From positions 744,001 to 808,000 of the forward strand of contig NW_026947514.1 of the NCBI RefSeq assembly GCF_034190915.1: a DNA stretch of 64,000 nucleotides, in the 5' to 3' direction. Within the stretch, counting starts at the first letter, position 1. Each line of letters opens with the position of its first letter. The notes beneath the pieces were generated by a model, which was not told the origin of the DNA, ran no database searches, and was given only the letters and a program-made list of their open reading frames with translations. The DNA comes from Cavia porcellus (taxonomy: Eukaryota > Chordata > Mammalia > Rodentia > Caviidae). Below are positions 1 through 27,069 of the stretch, piece after piece. The position numbers and the translations under genes were made by a program.

Positions 1-15980
<15,980 letters not shown>

Positions 15981-16200
15981 CTGCAGCTCCGCCAGCCGCC
16001 CGGCCCCGGCCCCAGTCCGGATTCCAGCCCGGCCAGGCCCGGTCCGGCCCGGCCCGGCCCGGCGATCCCGCCTGCCGCCCGCCCGGCCGGCCGTGCGGGG
16101 CGGGGCTGCCGCCGAGGACCTGCCTGGCGCGGCCCGCACGCTCTCGGCCCGGCCGAGCCCTCGGCACCGCGGCGGCCGGCGGCCTCACGGGTGCCTGACG
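15981..16200 (-). other. CEP170B: CEP170B noncoding first exon (approximate 5' end)
   Basis: A strong minus-strand donor (ctgcag then gtaaga) lies at 15975-15980 inside the CpG island, the right place for the leader exon. The transcription start cannot be read from sequence, so about 16,200 is a guess placed just below the GC-box cluster. Confidence 0.6.
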
Positions 16201-17639
16201 TCTGCGGGCGCCCCGCCCCGCCCCGGGCACGCCCCCGCCACGCCCCTGCCCGCCTCCGCCCCGCCCCGGCCAGGTGAGCGCCCCGCCCCACCCCCGCCCA
16301 GCAGCTCAGGGTTACGCAGCGACCCCGCGATGGGGCGGAACCGGCGGCCTCAGCCCCTCGCCGGCCCGGGCGCCGGGCCAGCGGGTTAACGCGTCACCTC
16401 GCACCGGGGGCCCCGGCTCCAGGCGCGTCGCGGCCCCGACCTTTGCCCGGCGGCTGGCGAGGGTGGGGGCGCCACCTGCCGGGTGGGGCGGCGTGAGGTT
16501 CCTGAGACCCTTCTGGCGGGTCGGGCGCGAGCTCCCTACCTGGGTGCCCCGCGCGCTGGGCCAGCCGAGGGCCATGCGGCCGGGACTCCCGCGGCCGGCG
16601 GACAGGTCCTCGCCAGGTGCTGCGCCGGGATCCAGAGCGGGCGAGGTGGAGCCAGGCGGGGCGGGGCGGGCCCGCTTCCTGCTTCGGAGGTGGCGGCTAC
16701 GGGAGTGCACGGCCGGTTCCGTCACCGGGCCACAGTCTGCTGTGGCCGCGACTGTGCCCCCTCCCAGACCCCGAGCTGGACCGGCGCATCCACAGCCGGG
16801 CGCACCGAGGACAAAGGGAGCCGTCCGCGCGCTCTGGACACATCAAAGGCGCTCAAGGAGGACTGCAGGGGTCAGGGACAGCCCTGCAGCTGGAGATTAG
16901 GTGATTGGGCCCTTCCCAAGGACAGGGTTTCGCCAGGGTTAATACAGGCCAGACCCGCTCAGGTAGAGACTTTTCGGGCTGCAGTGTCGACGTGGTTCGA
17001 AGGACTTGGAGGGGGGTGGCCTGGTGTCCAGCCATAGATACTTGGCCAGAACACGAGGGCCATAGGGCTGATGTAGCATCTTGCGCGCGGGGCGAGGGTA
17101 TGTTTGTCCTGGATACATGGGCGCTGCCCCTCTGGTGCACTGATTTCAGACCCCGCCCCATTTGCATCCAGGGGAGCTTGGAATTTCCGGGGCTCCTCTG
17201 CCCACTCTTCTTACCTACTCATCCAGGCCCTGAGCTCCTCCAGCCCCTACTGCAGGGCTTGTCCTTCCTCCTGGCTTTGCGAACCCCTTGCCCTGCTTTA
17301 TGTAAATGACCACTTTTTAGACTATTTTTTCTGTGTCCCTTCTGCCAGGACCCTGACTCCACCAAGTAAAGGGCGGGGATGGTGCACGGGTTCTGTCTGA
17401 ATGCCTAGCCAGTTGTGCCCTCTCACTGGTCTCGGAGACCCAGGCCAGGAAAGCAGGCGTGGGCGTCAATAGTGGGTCTCAAGCTAGTCCTCATGGAGCA
17501 GGGACCACAGGAAGGGACAGAGGCCACCTCAGTCTAGGCTAAAAGACCACAGGAAACCAGGAAAGGAAAACCAAGGAGGGACATGGCCCTAGGGCCCCCA
17601 AATTGCTCCATATGTGGAATGCAACCCCAGGAAAGTGCT

Positions 17640-18240
17640 TCAGGACAGTTTTGGAAATACATGAGTAATTCTCAACTGCACTTATCCCTGGAGAACTGCC
17701 AGCCGAATCCACAGTGAGACACCACCCCACATCCTGTAGGACTGCCGCTGCCCAAACCCAGCAAGAGGAGCAGGGACTCCTCTGTGTGCACTGCAAGGGG
17801 AGTATCATAGCATTCGGTTCTTACAGCAAGCAGTGGAACAGGTTCTCAAAAAATCCAACAACCCTATTTCTGGGTACATACCCAGAAATTCTGTTCATGG
17901 CCCAGGAGTTGGGGTCCGTGTGGCCACTTCGCCTGTGACTATGTGGGTGTTTCTGAATCAAAGGTGCTAGAGAAGCTGGGCAGCTGCCTACAGAAAAACC
18001 TGCCATCCTGCCTGCCTCCAGTCCTTGCCAGGAAATGAATTTCGTATGGCCAGAAAAATAACTGCAAAAACTCCAAAGCAAGAGATCGCTTAATGCTCTT
18101 GGGATGAAGAAAGTTTTCCTAAGCATGACAAAAGCCAAAGCCATAAAAACATTTTTGAAAAGAGTAAGTTACAAATGGCAACACTTACGTAGATAACAGC
18201 TTAAAATCAAGGACAAACAATGAACTGGGGATCTTGATCA
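17640..18240 (+). repeat. Probable LINE-1 3' region fragments
   Basis: Diverged plus-strand matches to L1 ORF2 3' sequence, for example 'ctatttctgggtacatac' at about 17,860 and 'ccaaagccataaaaaca' near 18,133. Assigned from remembered L1 text and too decayed for subfamily assignment. Confidence 0.4.
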
Positions 18241-18618
18241 TAGCTCAGGAGCCCAACAGGCTGATTCAGCTAATGGGGCTGAAAGACCAGTAAGTTCCCA
18301 GGACACTGGTGGCAAACCTTCAAGAGTTTTTCAGGATACAAACAGCTCGTGTGCCAGCGTTTATCACCACTGCCCTAGGAGAATGCAAGTCCCTAGGTGG
18401 CCTGCATACAAGGAGGTGGGTAGCTGTGGACCCAAGGTGCTTAACTTTTCCCCACTCAGAAACTCAGGTTGGTCCCATGGCCAGGTTTGAGGGAAACACT
18501 TCAGTTGGTGGCAGGGCACAGGGTTGAGGGCACAGGTAGAGAGGAACTTTGTTCTACCCTTTCCCCTTGTGGGCTGCTAGAATTCTTTTCACTGAGGAAC
18601 TACAATAACAGAATTTGC

Positions 18619-18782
18619 CTTGTGTGTGTGTGTGTAGTACTGGGGATTGAACCCAGGCTTTTGAACTGAGCTGCAGTCCATGCCCTCTGCCCCACCCCAG
18701 CCTTATTTGAGTCAAGGTCTTGCTAAGTTGGCCAACCTGGTGTGGGATTTTTGATCCTCTTGCCTTAGCCTGAGTGCTGCTT
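18619..18782 (-). repeat. B1+ID composite SINE, minus orientation
   Basis: Reading plus strand: a TG run, then an inverted ID-like monomer ('tactggggattgaaccca'), then an inverted 7SL/B1 monomer ('gtcaaggtcttgctaagttg' through 'ttgccttagcctgagtgctg'). The order in sense is B1 followed by ID. Confidence 0.65.
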
Positions 18783-18818
18783 TTGTTGTTGATGTTATTT
18801 GGTTGTTTATTTATTTTG

Positions 18819-18915
18819 TTTCTTTTTTTTTTTTTTTATTGGTACCGGGGGTTGAACTCATGACCACCTGCTTGCAAGGCAGGCGCTTATGCCGCTAAGC
18901 TAAATCCCCAGCCCC
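18819..18915 (-). mobile_element. ID-like SINE, minus orientation, 16-bp target duplication
   Basis: A poly-T tract is followed by an inverted tRNA-derived body (ggtaccgggggttgaactc, then gctaaatccccagcccc). Flanking direct repeats of TTGTTTATTTATTTTG at 18803-18818 and 18916-18931 match perfectly, indicating a fairly recent L1-mediated insertion. Confidence 0.92.
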
Positions 18916-19454
18916 TTGTTTATTTATTTTGATAGGGAGTCACTTTCGATGTGTTGTCTAGCCTCTTCACTTACTCATTAGGGGAGAAAGTCAGGAGGCC
19001 AGGGGTTGCCCGGTGAATGTGGCAGAGTCAAGGGAGTGCCCAGTGGGATAGTGAGCTTGGGACTTAGGTGGCCCTGGTTAGGGCCTGAGTTGGAGGCATA
19101 GTATGTGGGTATCTTCACGGGGCAAAGGAAGGACAGTGGAGATGTATAGAGGAGGGTGGGGCACAGTGGGGATCAGAGGCCTCCCCTCGTCTGCACAGGG
19201 GCTCCAGGCCTGACACCGTGCAGTCCTTCCACACTGCCAGAGATGACAGCCTTCCTGGAGCTGGGGCTGCAAACTACTCCAGGGAGGACAGCTCACATCC
19301 TCTCCTTGCTCCTCCCACACTGCTCTCCAGGGCCTGTGCAAGTCTCTGGTCAGACTCATTCTTGACCTCTAGGGGTAGGGATTGTGGAACTCCTAGGGGC
19401 CCATTGCTTAGATTTCTGCATGGAGCCCCTGGTTTCCTGAGCACTTGGAGCTTC

Positions 19455-19660
19455 AAGGTACAGCTGGGCAAAGTAGTGCACACACCTGTAACCTGGGCAC
19501 TCTGAGAGGCCGAGGCAGGAGGAGCATAAGTCTGGGCAACATAACAACATAACAACTTGGTAAGACCCAGTCTCAAAATGAAAAATAAGAAAAACGCTAG
19601 GTATGTAGCTCAGTGCAAAGGCTCTGGGTTCAAATCCAGGTACAGCAGTACCACACACAT
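19455..19660 (+). repeat. B1+ID composite SINE, plus orientation
   Basis: A B1-like monomer (gggcaaagtagtgcacacac, ctgagaggccgaggcaggag) leads directly into an ID-like monomer (ctaggtatgtagctcagtg, gggttcaaatccaggta). The second of three copies of this arrangement in the window. Confidence 0.65.
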
Positions 19661-19756
19661 ACATAGCTTTCAGCCACCAGCAGGACCCTAAGAACTGCAC
19701 ATTTGCTGCCAGGTGAGAAAAAAACTCAGCGCTGCCCAAGAACCAAGGACACAGTG

Positions 19757-19758
<2 letters not shown>

Positions 19759-19800
<42 letters not shown>
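19759..19800. repeat. (AC)n microsatellite
   Basis: About 21 uninterrupted AC units, likely polymorphic between individuals. Confidence 0.95.
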
Positions 19801-19804
<4 letters not shown>

Positions 19805-20469
19805 ATGGTACACTAAAAAATATTTACTACCTAAAAAGCAATCTGGAGGAATAGGATAAAATGTGCAAGACACATAGAAAAGAAATACAGAATGGCAGAC
19901 AAACCTACAGTAAATACTAACTGAAAGGAAGAAATTGGCAGAATGGCTTTAAAATAGGATTTAGGCAAGCTATGCTGAAGACAGAGGAGAGAGGTAGAGC
20001 CTTTATCATATTAGGAAATACAAACATTGAACCAAAAGTGCTCCTAGAGACAAAGATGTATGTGCTACAGCAAGGAAGAGGTGGTCATAAAGAAGGCAAC
20101 ACAGTTAGAAACTCACATGGACCTCGAAACAGAGCCTCCCTAAACAGGAAAAAAAAAAAGCAGTGACCAAACTGGAGGAGGAAATAGATAATTTAGCCAT
20201 AGTTGGAGATTTCAATACTCCACCTTCAACAGTGAACAGACCCCTAAACAGAGGGACAGCAAGGGATAGAGAACCTCCGCTGCATCGTCCACCAGCTGGC
20301 CTTTGTAGAGCTGGACCACACACTCCACACTGCAGTATCAGTAGGAAATGCACTGTTTTCTAGAGTGGATGGTGGGTCAGGCCGTAAAACAAAGTCTCGA
20401 TAAATCGACGAGGGCTGGAATCCTACGAAGTAGTGTTCTTCAAAGAGCAGAGAGGGGGAGACGGGAGGG

Positions 20470-20938
20470 AAAGGAGGGGTAGCTTGCGGGGGACCAGCCC
20501 AGGATCTGGAGGCTAAGCAGCCTTCAGGGGGAAGCTGTGAAAGCTGGAGACCCTGAGGTGCCAGTAGCCTTACTCAGTCCCAGCTGGAAAATCTCAGCCC
20601 CAAAGCAGCTGAGGACCGAACGCCCAGACCAAGGCTGAGCACCCAAAAGCCCCAGGAGCTGCAGCACAAGTTTCAAGGTACAAGGCCCAAGCTGAAGTTG
20701 TAGTGTCCAAGGCGAAAGGGGAAGGTAAAGTTCCGGCTCCTGGAGAGAGTGACAGTCCTCGCTGTCTTTCTTTTCCACCCGGGTGGACTGGACAGAGCCC
20801 CCTGTGAAGTGTGGATTTTCCACAGCATCCTCGACCATCTCCTCTGGAGAGGCCCTCATGGGCACACCCAGAAGGGCGCTGTCCCAGCTGCCTGGGCATC
20901 CTCTCCCCAGCCATACTGATACCTCTAACTAACCATCG
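20470..20938 (-). repeat. ERVL-type LTR (MLT2-like), minus orientation, inside the LINE-1
   Basis: A GC-richer block that interrupts AT-rich L1 sequence. Fragments such as 'gctggagaccctgaggtgcc', 'ccatctcctctggagaggcc' and 'gggcacacccagaagg' resemble the antisense of MLT2-family LTRs as I remember them. Family identification is from memory and noncoding. Confidence 0.6.
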
Positions 20939-21053
20939 CTCAGAGTACATTCTCAGGCTAGTGAAATAAAATAGAGAAATCAACACAATTCTAAATAACC
21001 AATGGGAGTCAAAGAATTAATAGCAATAAAATCTTAAATACTTTGATATGTAT

Positions 21054-21200
21054 TGTTATGGCTTGTGTCTAGATGTCCCCTCAAACCCTAATGTGGTGGT
21101 GGAGGATGAGCTCTTCTGAGGCAGCTGAATCTAGTTTGTGATTGGTTCATTGTCTAGTGATGGGATTGGGCGTGTGAGTACCGTGCCGACCGCAGAGCAA
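21054..21200 (+). repeat. MaLR-type LTR fragment, plus orientation, inside the LINE-1
   Basis: Begins TGTTATGGCTTGTGTCTAGA, the same family start as the copy at 11,790. Only the 5' part remains, and an ID element follows directly. Confidence 0.55.
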
Positions 21201-21225
21201 GTAGCCTGCATATGACATAAGGGAG

Positions 21226-21320
21226 AGGGCTGGGGATATAGCTCAGTGGCACAGTGCCTGCCTGGCAGACACAAGGACCTGAGTTTAATTCCTGGCACCC
21301 CCCCAATAAATAAATAAATA
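21226..21320 (+). repeat. ID-like SINE (older variant), plus orientation
   Basis: gggctggggatatagctcag body with tRNA-like box A and box B sequences and an ATAAATAAATAAATA tail. More diverged than the young copies. Confidence 0.85.
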
Positions 21321-22033
21321 TAGATGTTTGAGAAAAATCTCAAATCAATAAGCTAATCTTCCATTTTAAGAAGCTGGGAAAAGAGAAAACCAAAACCAAA
21401 ACATGAAGAAGGAAGTGAATAATAAATGTAAGGTAGAAATCAACATACAATAGAGAATAAGGGATAGAGAAAAATCAAATTCTTTTTTAAAAAATTGATT
21501 CTTTGATAAATTAAAAAATGACAGTGTTAAATTGGATTGTTGTACAGGGTAAAGTAAATTAATATATACATAAATAACCAAAGAAGCAACAGATCAATAA
21601 AATCAGGAGTAAAAAGTGAGGCCATTACTACTCCTTATAGAAATAAAAAGGATTATATTCTCTGGGTAATTGTAGATCAACAAATGAGTTAATTTATATA
21701 ACATTGAACAATTCCCCCAAATACACAAACTGTTGAAACTAATTCAAGAAGAACTATAAAATCTGAATAGGCCTTTACCAAGTAAAGAGAATGAATTAAT
21801 AATGAGAAAAAACTTCCCACAAACAAAATCCTGGCCCATTTGGCTTCCCTAATAAATTCTACCAAATGTTCAATGAAGAATTAACTGTAATCCTTCACAA
21901 AGTCTTCTAAATATAGAAAACAGGGGACATTTCCTAACTTTCTAAGAGGCCAGTACTACCCTGATACCTAAACCAGACAATCACAAGAAAATATCCCTTA
22001 TGAATATAGATACAGAAATGCTCTCAGTAAAGT

Positions 22034-22192
22034 ATTAGCCAGGCATGGTGGCACACGCCTATAATCCCAGTGCTCAGGAGGCTAAAGCAAGAGGGTTATC
22101 ATGAGTTTGAGGCCAGTTCGGGCTACACAGTGGGTCCAAGATGAGCCTGACCTATGTAGTAAGACCCTACCTCAAAAACCAAAAGAAACAAT
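22034..22192 (+). repeat. B1 SINE (7SL-derived), inside the LINE-1
   Basis: Typical B1 text: gccaggcatggtggcacacg, ataatcccagtgctcaggag, gagtttgaggccagttcggg, and an A-rich tail. L1 ORF2 sequence resumes on the other side. Confidence 0.9.
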
Positions 22193-23237
22193 GAAAGCCA
22201 CATCATCAGCTTAATAGATCAGATTTGACAAAATGTGACACCCATTCATGATTCGCAAAAACACTCCACGAAGTAGAAGTTTCCCCCACCTGCTAACATC
22301 ATAGTCAATGATCAAGCGGGAGCAAGACACAGGTCCACGCTTGTCCCTGCTCATCAGCATCCCCTGGGATTTGGTTTTGATGGTCAGATGAAGAAAGGAA
22401 GTAAAAGGCTCCTACTTGGAAAACAAGAGCATTAACTCCCTCTACTTGCAGGTGACACGATGTTGGATATAGAAAATCTGACAAAGCTGTTAGAACTAGA
22501 AAATGAGACCAACAAGGCTGCAAAGTATGAGCCACCATATAAATAGGCATTATATTTCTGTGCAGTAGCAATAAGCTGTCTAAAAAAGTTAAGAGAGTTC
22601 ATTTACAAAGAATGAACACTTGGAGAATAAGTTCAATGAAATATACATAAGATACATATATAATATATATACACTAACAACTACCCAACAGTATTTAAAA
22701 ATTAAAGAAATCCTAATCAGTGGACATTCTGTGGTCACAGATCAAAGACATAACGTTACTAAGAAGGCACTGGAGTGACCTGCAGTTAGGGCAACCCCCA
22801 TGGAAGCTCAGCGCTGTTCCCTTAGAAACTGACAAGTGGATTCTAAAGTCCGTATGAAAACATAAGAGAAGCGAAATACCCATAGCAATCTCTAAGAAGA
22901 ATACAAGTGGAGAGCTCACACCTTTCAAGTAATCAAGATAGCACAGTACTAGAATAGTGACACATGGTACGGATCAAGGTAACAGAGTCCAGAGCCCAAC
23001 AACAACAAACCAGACATCATGGTCAACTGATTTTCACCAAGAGTGCCAAGACAATTTACTGATAGAAGAATAATATTTACATCAAATCATGCTGGGACAA
23101 CTTGATGTCTATGTGGAAAAGATCCAAGTTGGAGAGCTGCCTCACACCAGCTACAGAGAACAACTCAAAATACTTTAAAGACTGCAGTGAACGGCTATAG
23201 CCATCATGCTTTTAGAAGAAAACACAGGCTATTGTAT

Positions 23238-23540
23238 TTGTCAGCTTTCCCACCTCTGGGACCAAATTTACCCACAATTTATAGGAGGAAAAGTTTAGAG
23301 TTTCAGGGGATTCAGTCCATGGTGAGCTGACTCTAAGGCAGGAATATTATGGTGGCAGGCCGAGACCCAGGAAGGCTGCTTGTTTGTGGCAGCCAGGAAC
23401 CAGAGCAGGGAAACAGTCAGAGAGGAATGGACCAGGGACCAGATGTAGTATCCAAGGTCGTGCCATCATGACCACACCCTGAAATGTGCTATACTGACCC
23501 TCTAGGTGGCCCCCAAACTCCCAAACCCACCAAGTTGCAA
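23238..23540 (-). repeat. MaLR-type LTR, minus orientation, inside the LINE-1
   Basis: Antisense of the MaLR tail ('aggaggaaaagtttagagtt', 'cagtccatggtgagctgac') continuing into the LTR body. L1 sequence resumes around 23,680. Confidence 0.55.
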
Positions 23541-23567
23541 TTAAGGTTATTGGCCAATGTTTTTTTT

Positions 23568-23656
23568 TTTTCGTTTTTATCGGCACCAAGGATTGAACTC
23601 ACGACCTCACAATTGCAAGGAAGGCACTTATGCCGCTGAGCTAAATCCCCAGCCCC
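23568..23656 (-). mobile_element. ID-like SINE, minus orientation, target duplication
   Basis: Poly-T, inverted ID body ending gctaaatccccagcccc. TGGCCAATGTTTTTT recurs directly on both sides (from 23551 and from 23658). Confidence 0.88.
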
Positions 23657-23780
23657 ATGGCCAATGTTTTTTAAGACACAATACCATAATCACAGGGGAC
23701 AAATGAAAAAAATAGGAAAAGCTGACTTCCACACAATTAAAAACTTTTGTATTTCTAAGGATACTATCAAAAAGGTGAAA

Positions 23781-23868
23781 CTCTAGGGATATAGCTCAGT
23801 GGCACAAATGCCTGCCTGCCTGGCAAGCGTGAAGTGGTGAATTCAATCCCTGGTACCAAAAAAAGGAA
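23781..23868 (+). repeat. ID-like SINE (variant), plus orientation
   Basis: ctagggatatagctcagtgg ... aatccctggtacc followed by an A-rich tail, inserted into L1 sequence. Confidence 0.8.
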
Positions 23869-24042
23869 AAAAAGATAACTCAGAAGATGAGGGAAAAATA
23901 ACTACAAACTTTATGTCTGATAAAGGTCCAAAATCAGAATATATAAAGAACTCTTGTAACTCAATACTAATAAAAAGACAGCATAATACAAAGTTAGGAA
24001 AAGAATGTGAATTAATGTTGCCCCAGAGAAGATACACAAATT

Positions 24043-24129
24043 GGGCTGGGGATTTAGCTCAGCAGTATAAGCGCCTGCCTTGCAAGCGTGTGGTCGTGAG
24101 TTTGATCCCCAGTACCGATTTAAAAAAGA
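24043..24129 (+). mobile_element. ID-like SINE, plus orientation, 16-bp target duplication
   Basis: gggctggggatttagctcag ... gatccccagtaccg and an A-rich tail. Flanked by perfect AGAAGATACACAAATT copies at 24027-24042 and 24130-24145 within the LINE-1. Confidence 0.93.
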
Positions 24130-26574
24130 AGAAGATACACAAATTGTCAAAAAGCACACAAAAAGATACCCAATATGATTAGTCACTAGAGAAATGCAAC
24201 TTCCAACCGCAGTCAGATACCACTGCATACCCACAGAGGTGGACACAGTCAGACACCTGGTAAGGAATGCGGAGGATGTGGGGAAGTTGGAACCTTTATG
24301 TGCTGCTATGGAAATGCACCAGTGGAGTAGAAAAATTGCACTCTCAGCTACACCACCAAGAGACCTAAAAACATGCTTCCACACAGAAAGCTGTACACAA
24401 ATGCCCATAGCCACACTGCTCATGATGGGCAAAGGAGAGCTGATTAGCATTCCATTAGCAGGTAAGGAGATCAGCAAAACAGTCTGCCCATGCTACAGGA
24501 AGTTCTGCAGCCATGGAAAGGAATGCAGTGCTGATCCAGCTATGACACGAGTTGTTATGCTAAGTTGAAGAGGCCAGTCACAGAGGACTAGATGTTGTTG
24601 ATAACATTTGTAGGAAATATCTGGAAGAGGCTTGAGTGTAGAGACAGAAAGTAAATCTGTGGTTTCTAGGGCTGGAGGGAGGGGAAACGGGTTGTGATAG
24701 CTACAAGGCACAGTGTTCTTTTGGAGGTGATGGAAATGTTCTGGAATTAGATGGTGGTGATGGCTGCACAGATAGAATACGCCCCAGACCACTGAATCAG
24801 ACACTGGGTGGGTGAATTTTATGATGCATAGATTCTATCACAGTTTTTAAAGTTTTTAAAGCACTTAACGGTTATCCTGAGCATGACTTGGGCAGGGCAT
24901 CTGTGTACATACTGACTGTCCCGCCCGGGTGATGCTCAGACAGACGTCATTTCAACCTATTTGTCTATGAAATAAATTTGATAAAATTGTCATTTTTATA
25001 TTTCCTGTTATAAAATTAATGAAAAAATGCAAATTGTTTGTGGTATCCTGTATTTAAATAATTGGACTGGTTAGTGGTTTAAAAGATGATGATAAGAGGA
25101 ATTCTAGGTATTACATTAGATAATATTCTGTAGGCACTCTGCAGCCAAGAGCTATGGCTTTCATTGTATACACATTACGCATCAATAAAAAATAAAGGGA
25201 AAAAGCTCCCAAATGCACGCCAGTCATGTGGTGTTAGCCTTCTGTCATGCAGCTGACACCTGAGGTAATCACTCTCTTGGAGGCTCATGGTTTCAGGGCT
25301 CCAGTCCATGGTCAGGGCCCCTCTCTGCTTTGGGTGGTGGCGCCACAGCATGTGATGGTGGGTACAGGAAGACTCACCAGTGACCCATCAGGGAGTGAAA
25401 AAGCAAGGAGGAAGAAGGGTCTTGCTGTCTCTCAGAGGTGTTCGCTGGATCCCCGAGGCCATTCTGCAAGGTTACCCTCCCAGTTGTGTGATGGCTGCGG
25501 CCACACTTTGTTTAACACATGCCTTTGGGGATCCAAGCTATGGCACCCACAAAGGAATTTACAAGAGTAATTGTAGTGGCTTTATTCCTAGCAACCAAAA
25601 GTTAAAAACAACCCAGATGTCCATCAGGAGGAGAATGGGTGCTGTCACCAGCAGAACACTACAAACAATAAAAAAGACCCTCACTGCACGGCAACTTGGT
25701 GATGCTCACAGACAGCATCAGTGTGGAGGGGGGGCACTGGACACAAAAGAGAACTGTGAGGCTTGGGTCTAAAATGTCCCGAGGCCACATGCAGTGCTCT
25801 GGGAAGATGGTTGGCTCATAGTGGGCTAACACGTTGAGCTGAATGGAGTGGTGACTTGATGACATCATGGAAAGCATGGACACTGAGGGGTGGGGTGTAG
25901 TTGAGAGCAGTGTGTCATGGGGACCCGAACACCATAAGCAGCTGTCCTTCCCCTGCCTTTCTGCCACAACTCTCCTGTCCCCACAAGTTACGGACTGAAA
26001 CCATTAACCAAAAGGAAACTTTCCTGTTTGGAATTGATTTCAGATTTTCTTGTGGGGAACCACAAATTCACAATGGCTAATTTTGCATACTTCCCTGTGG
26101 GATAAAATGGGGGTTTGGGATTATTCCCACCCATCTGAGATTTCCCATGGACTCTTCTAAGCATAAAATCATCCCCATCCTCCAGAGCCATCTCAGGATT
26201 GTACTCTAGGACCAGATCCTTCTTAGCATAAGATCATCTATGCCATTTTGAGTCTGAGTCTTCCCCCAAAGTAGGATCTTTCACTAGCCCTGCCTAACAC
26301 CGTAAACACCTAAAAAATAGCACCTCCTCTGGAGTGTCGAGGGGACCCCATCGGGAGACACTGACCTCCCAACCATTCTTGTATTACTCAAGTTGTCTCT
26401 GTTTTTTGTTTTTCTCTCCATACCCTCCATACAGACAATCGGAACCTTGGCAGGTTCCTGATATTTTTTGTCACAACAACAGAAAGTGTCGCACGCAGTA
26501 GGCTCTCACACAGTGCCACTGATGTAGGCAGGCTAAGGCAGCGGTGGCTGCCCTGGGCCTGCACAGGGAGTGGT

Positions 26575-26667
26575 CAGCACTATGTTGCCTTGAATACCTG
26601 AGCTCAAGTGATCTTGCCTCAGCCTCCTATATACCTGGTATCCAGGCACATGCCACTGTGCCTGGCT
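26575..26667 (-). repeat. B1/7SL-type SINE fragment, minus orientation
   Basis: Antisense B1 text: ctcaagtgatcttgcctcag, then caggcacatgccactgtgcc. Confidence 0.8.
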
Positions 26668-26774
26668 TTACCTGATTTGAGCTCAGTACCATACGTAACT
26701 ATGTCTCTGCATGGTAAGAAACAAACAGCATGATTTTTAGCACATCTTTATTCACACACATTTGAAACACGCAT

Positions 26775-26880
26775 GTCCTAGTCCGTTCCTGCTAGCATAA
26801 AATTCCACACGCTGTGTGACTTCCTACAGACAGTTCTGGGACTGCAGTCCCAAACAAAGGTGGCAGCAGATGCGCCGTCT
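26775..26880 (-). repeat. MaLR (MST/MLT1-like) LTR fragment, minus orientation
   Basis: 'cctagtccgttcctgctagc' and 'gacagttctgggactgcag' resemble the antisense end of MST/MLT1 LTRs. From memory and diverged. Confidence 0.5.
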
Positions 26881-27069
26881 GCAAGGGGTCACAGGTCCAG
26901 GACTGTGCTGGGCTTCACTCCTCCCCGCCCCACCTCCAAACACAGAGTGTGTGTGTGTGGGTGGGGGTGGAGGGGGGTTCAAGCGCCAACATTCATTCAA
27001 AGGAGGCGCACACCACAAACTTCAGTGTTTTTACACAAGCAGGCTGCTGTAAGGGCAGGAGAGGCACGG

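Larger units (their letters stand above)
16800..19840. other. Intergenic region upstream of CEP170B
   Basis: No gene was recognised. It holds probable LINE-1 3' fragments (about 17,640-18,240), a minus-strand B1+ID dimer (18,619-18,782), a young ID insertion (18,819-18,915), a plus-strand B1+ID dimer (19,455-19,660) and a CA microsatellite. Confidence 0.6.
19845..24880 (+). mobile_element. Ancient LINE-1 (ORF2 to 3' UTR), broken by nested insertions
   Basis: Decayed L1 ORF2 is traceable in plus orientation in the expected order. An endonuclease segment near 20,180-20,230 translates with the L1 hallmark VGDFNTP. It continues to about 20,450, resumes at about 20,940-21,050 and 21,335-22,030 (reverse-transcriptase region), again at 22,190-23,235 and 23,680-24,560, and ends in an L1M-like 3' UTR ('gaaatgttctggaattagat') to about 24,880. 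Stops and indels throughout show that it is dead. The interruptions are an ERVL LTR, MaLR pieces, a B1 and several ID elements, listed separately. Confidence 0.8.
24880..27060. other. Intergenic repeat debris
   Basis: No gene was recognised. It contains an AT-rich L1-like tail (to about 25,200), an antisense MaLR fragment (about 25,247-25,330), a second L1 3' fragment (about 25,560-25,690, 'aaaaacaacccagatgtcca'), an antisense B1 (26,575-26,667) and an antisense MaLR/MST-like piece (26,775-26,880). Confidence 0.55.

Noticed and set aside
19759..19800. CRISPR-like or other regular repeat array
   Set aside because: Simple AC dinucleotide microsatellite; no spacer-repeat arrays exist in the window.
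24043..24129. tRNA gene because of box A and box B like sequences
   Set aside because: It is a tRNA-derived ID SINE with an A-rich tail and target duplication and does not fold as a complete cloverleaf with conserved anticodon arm.
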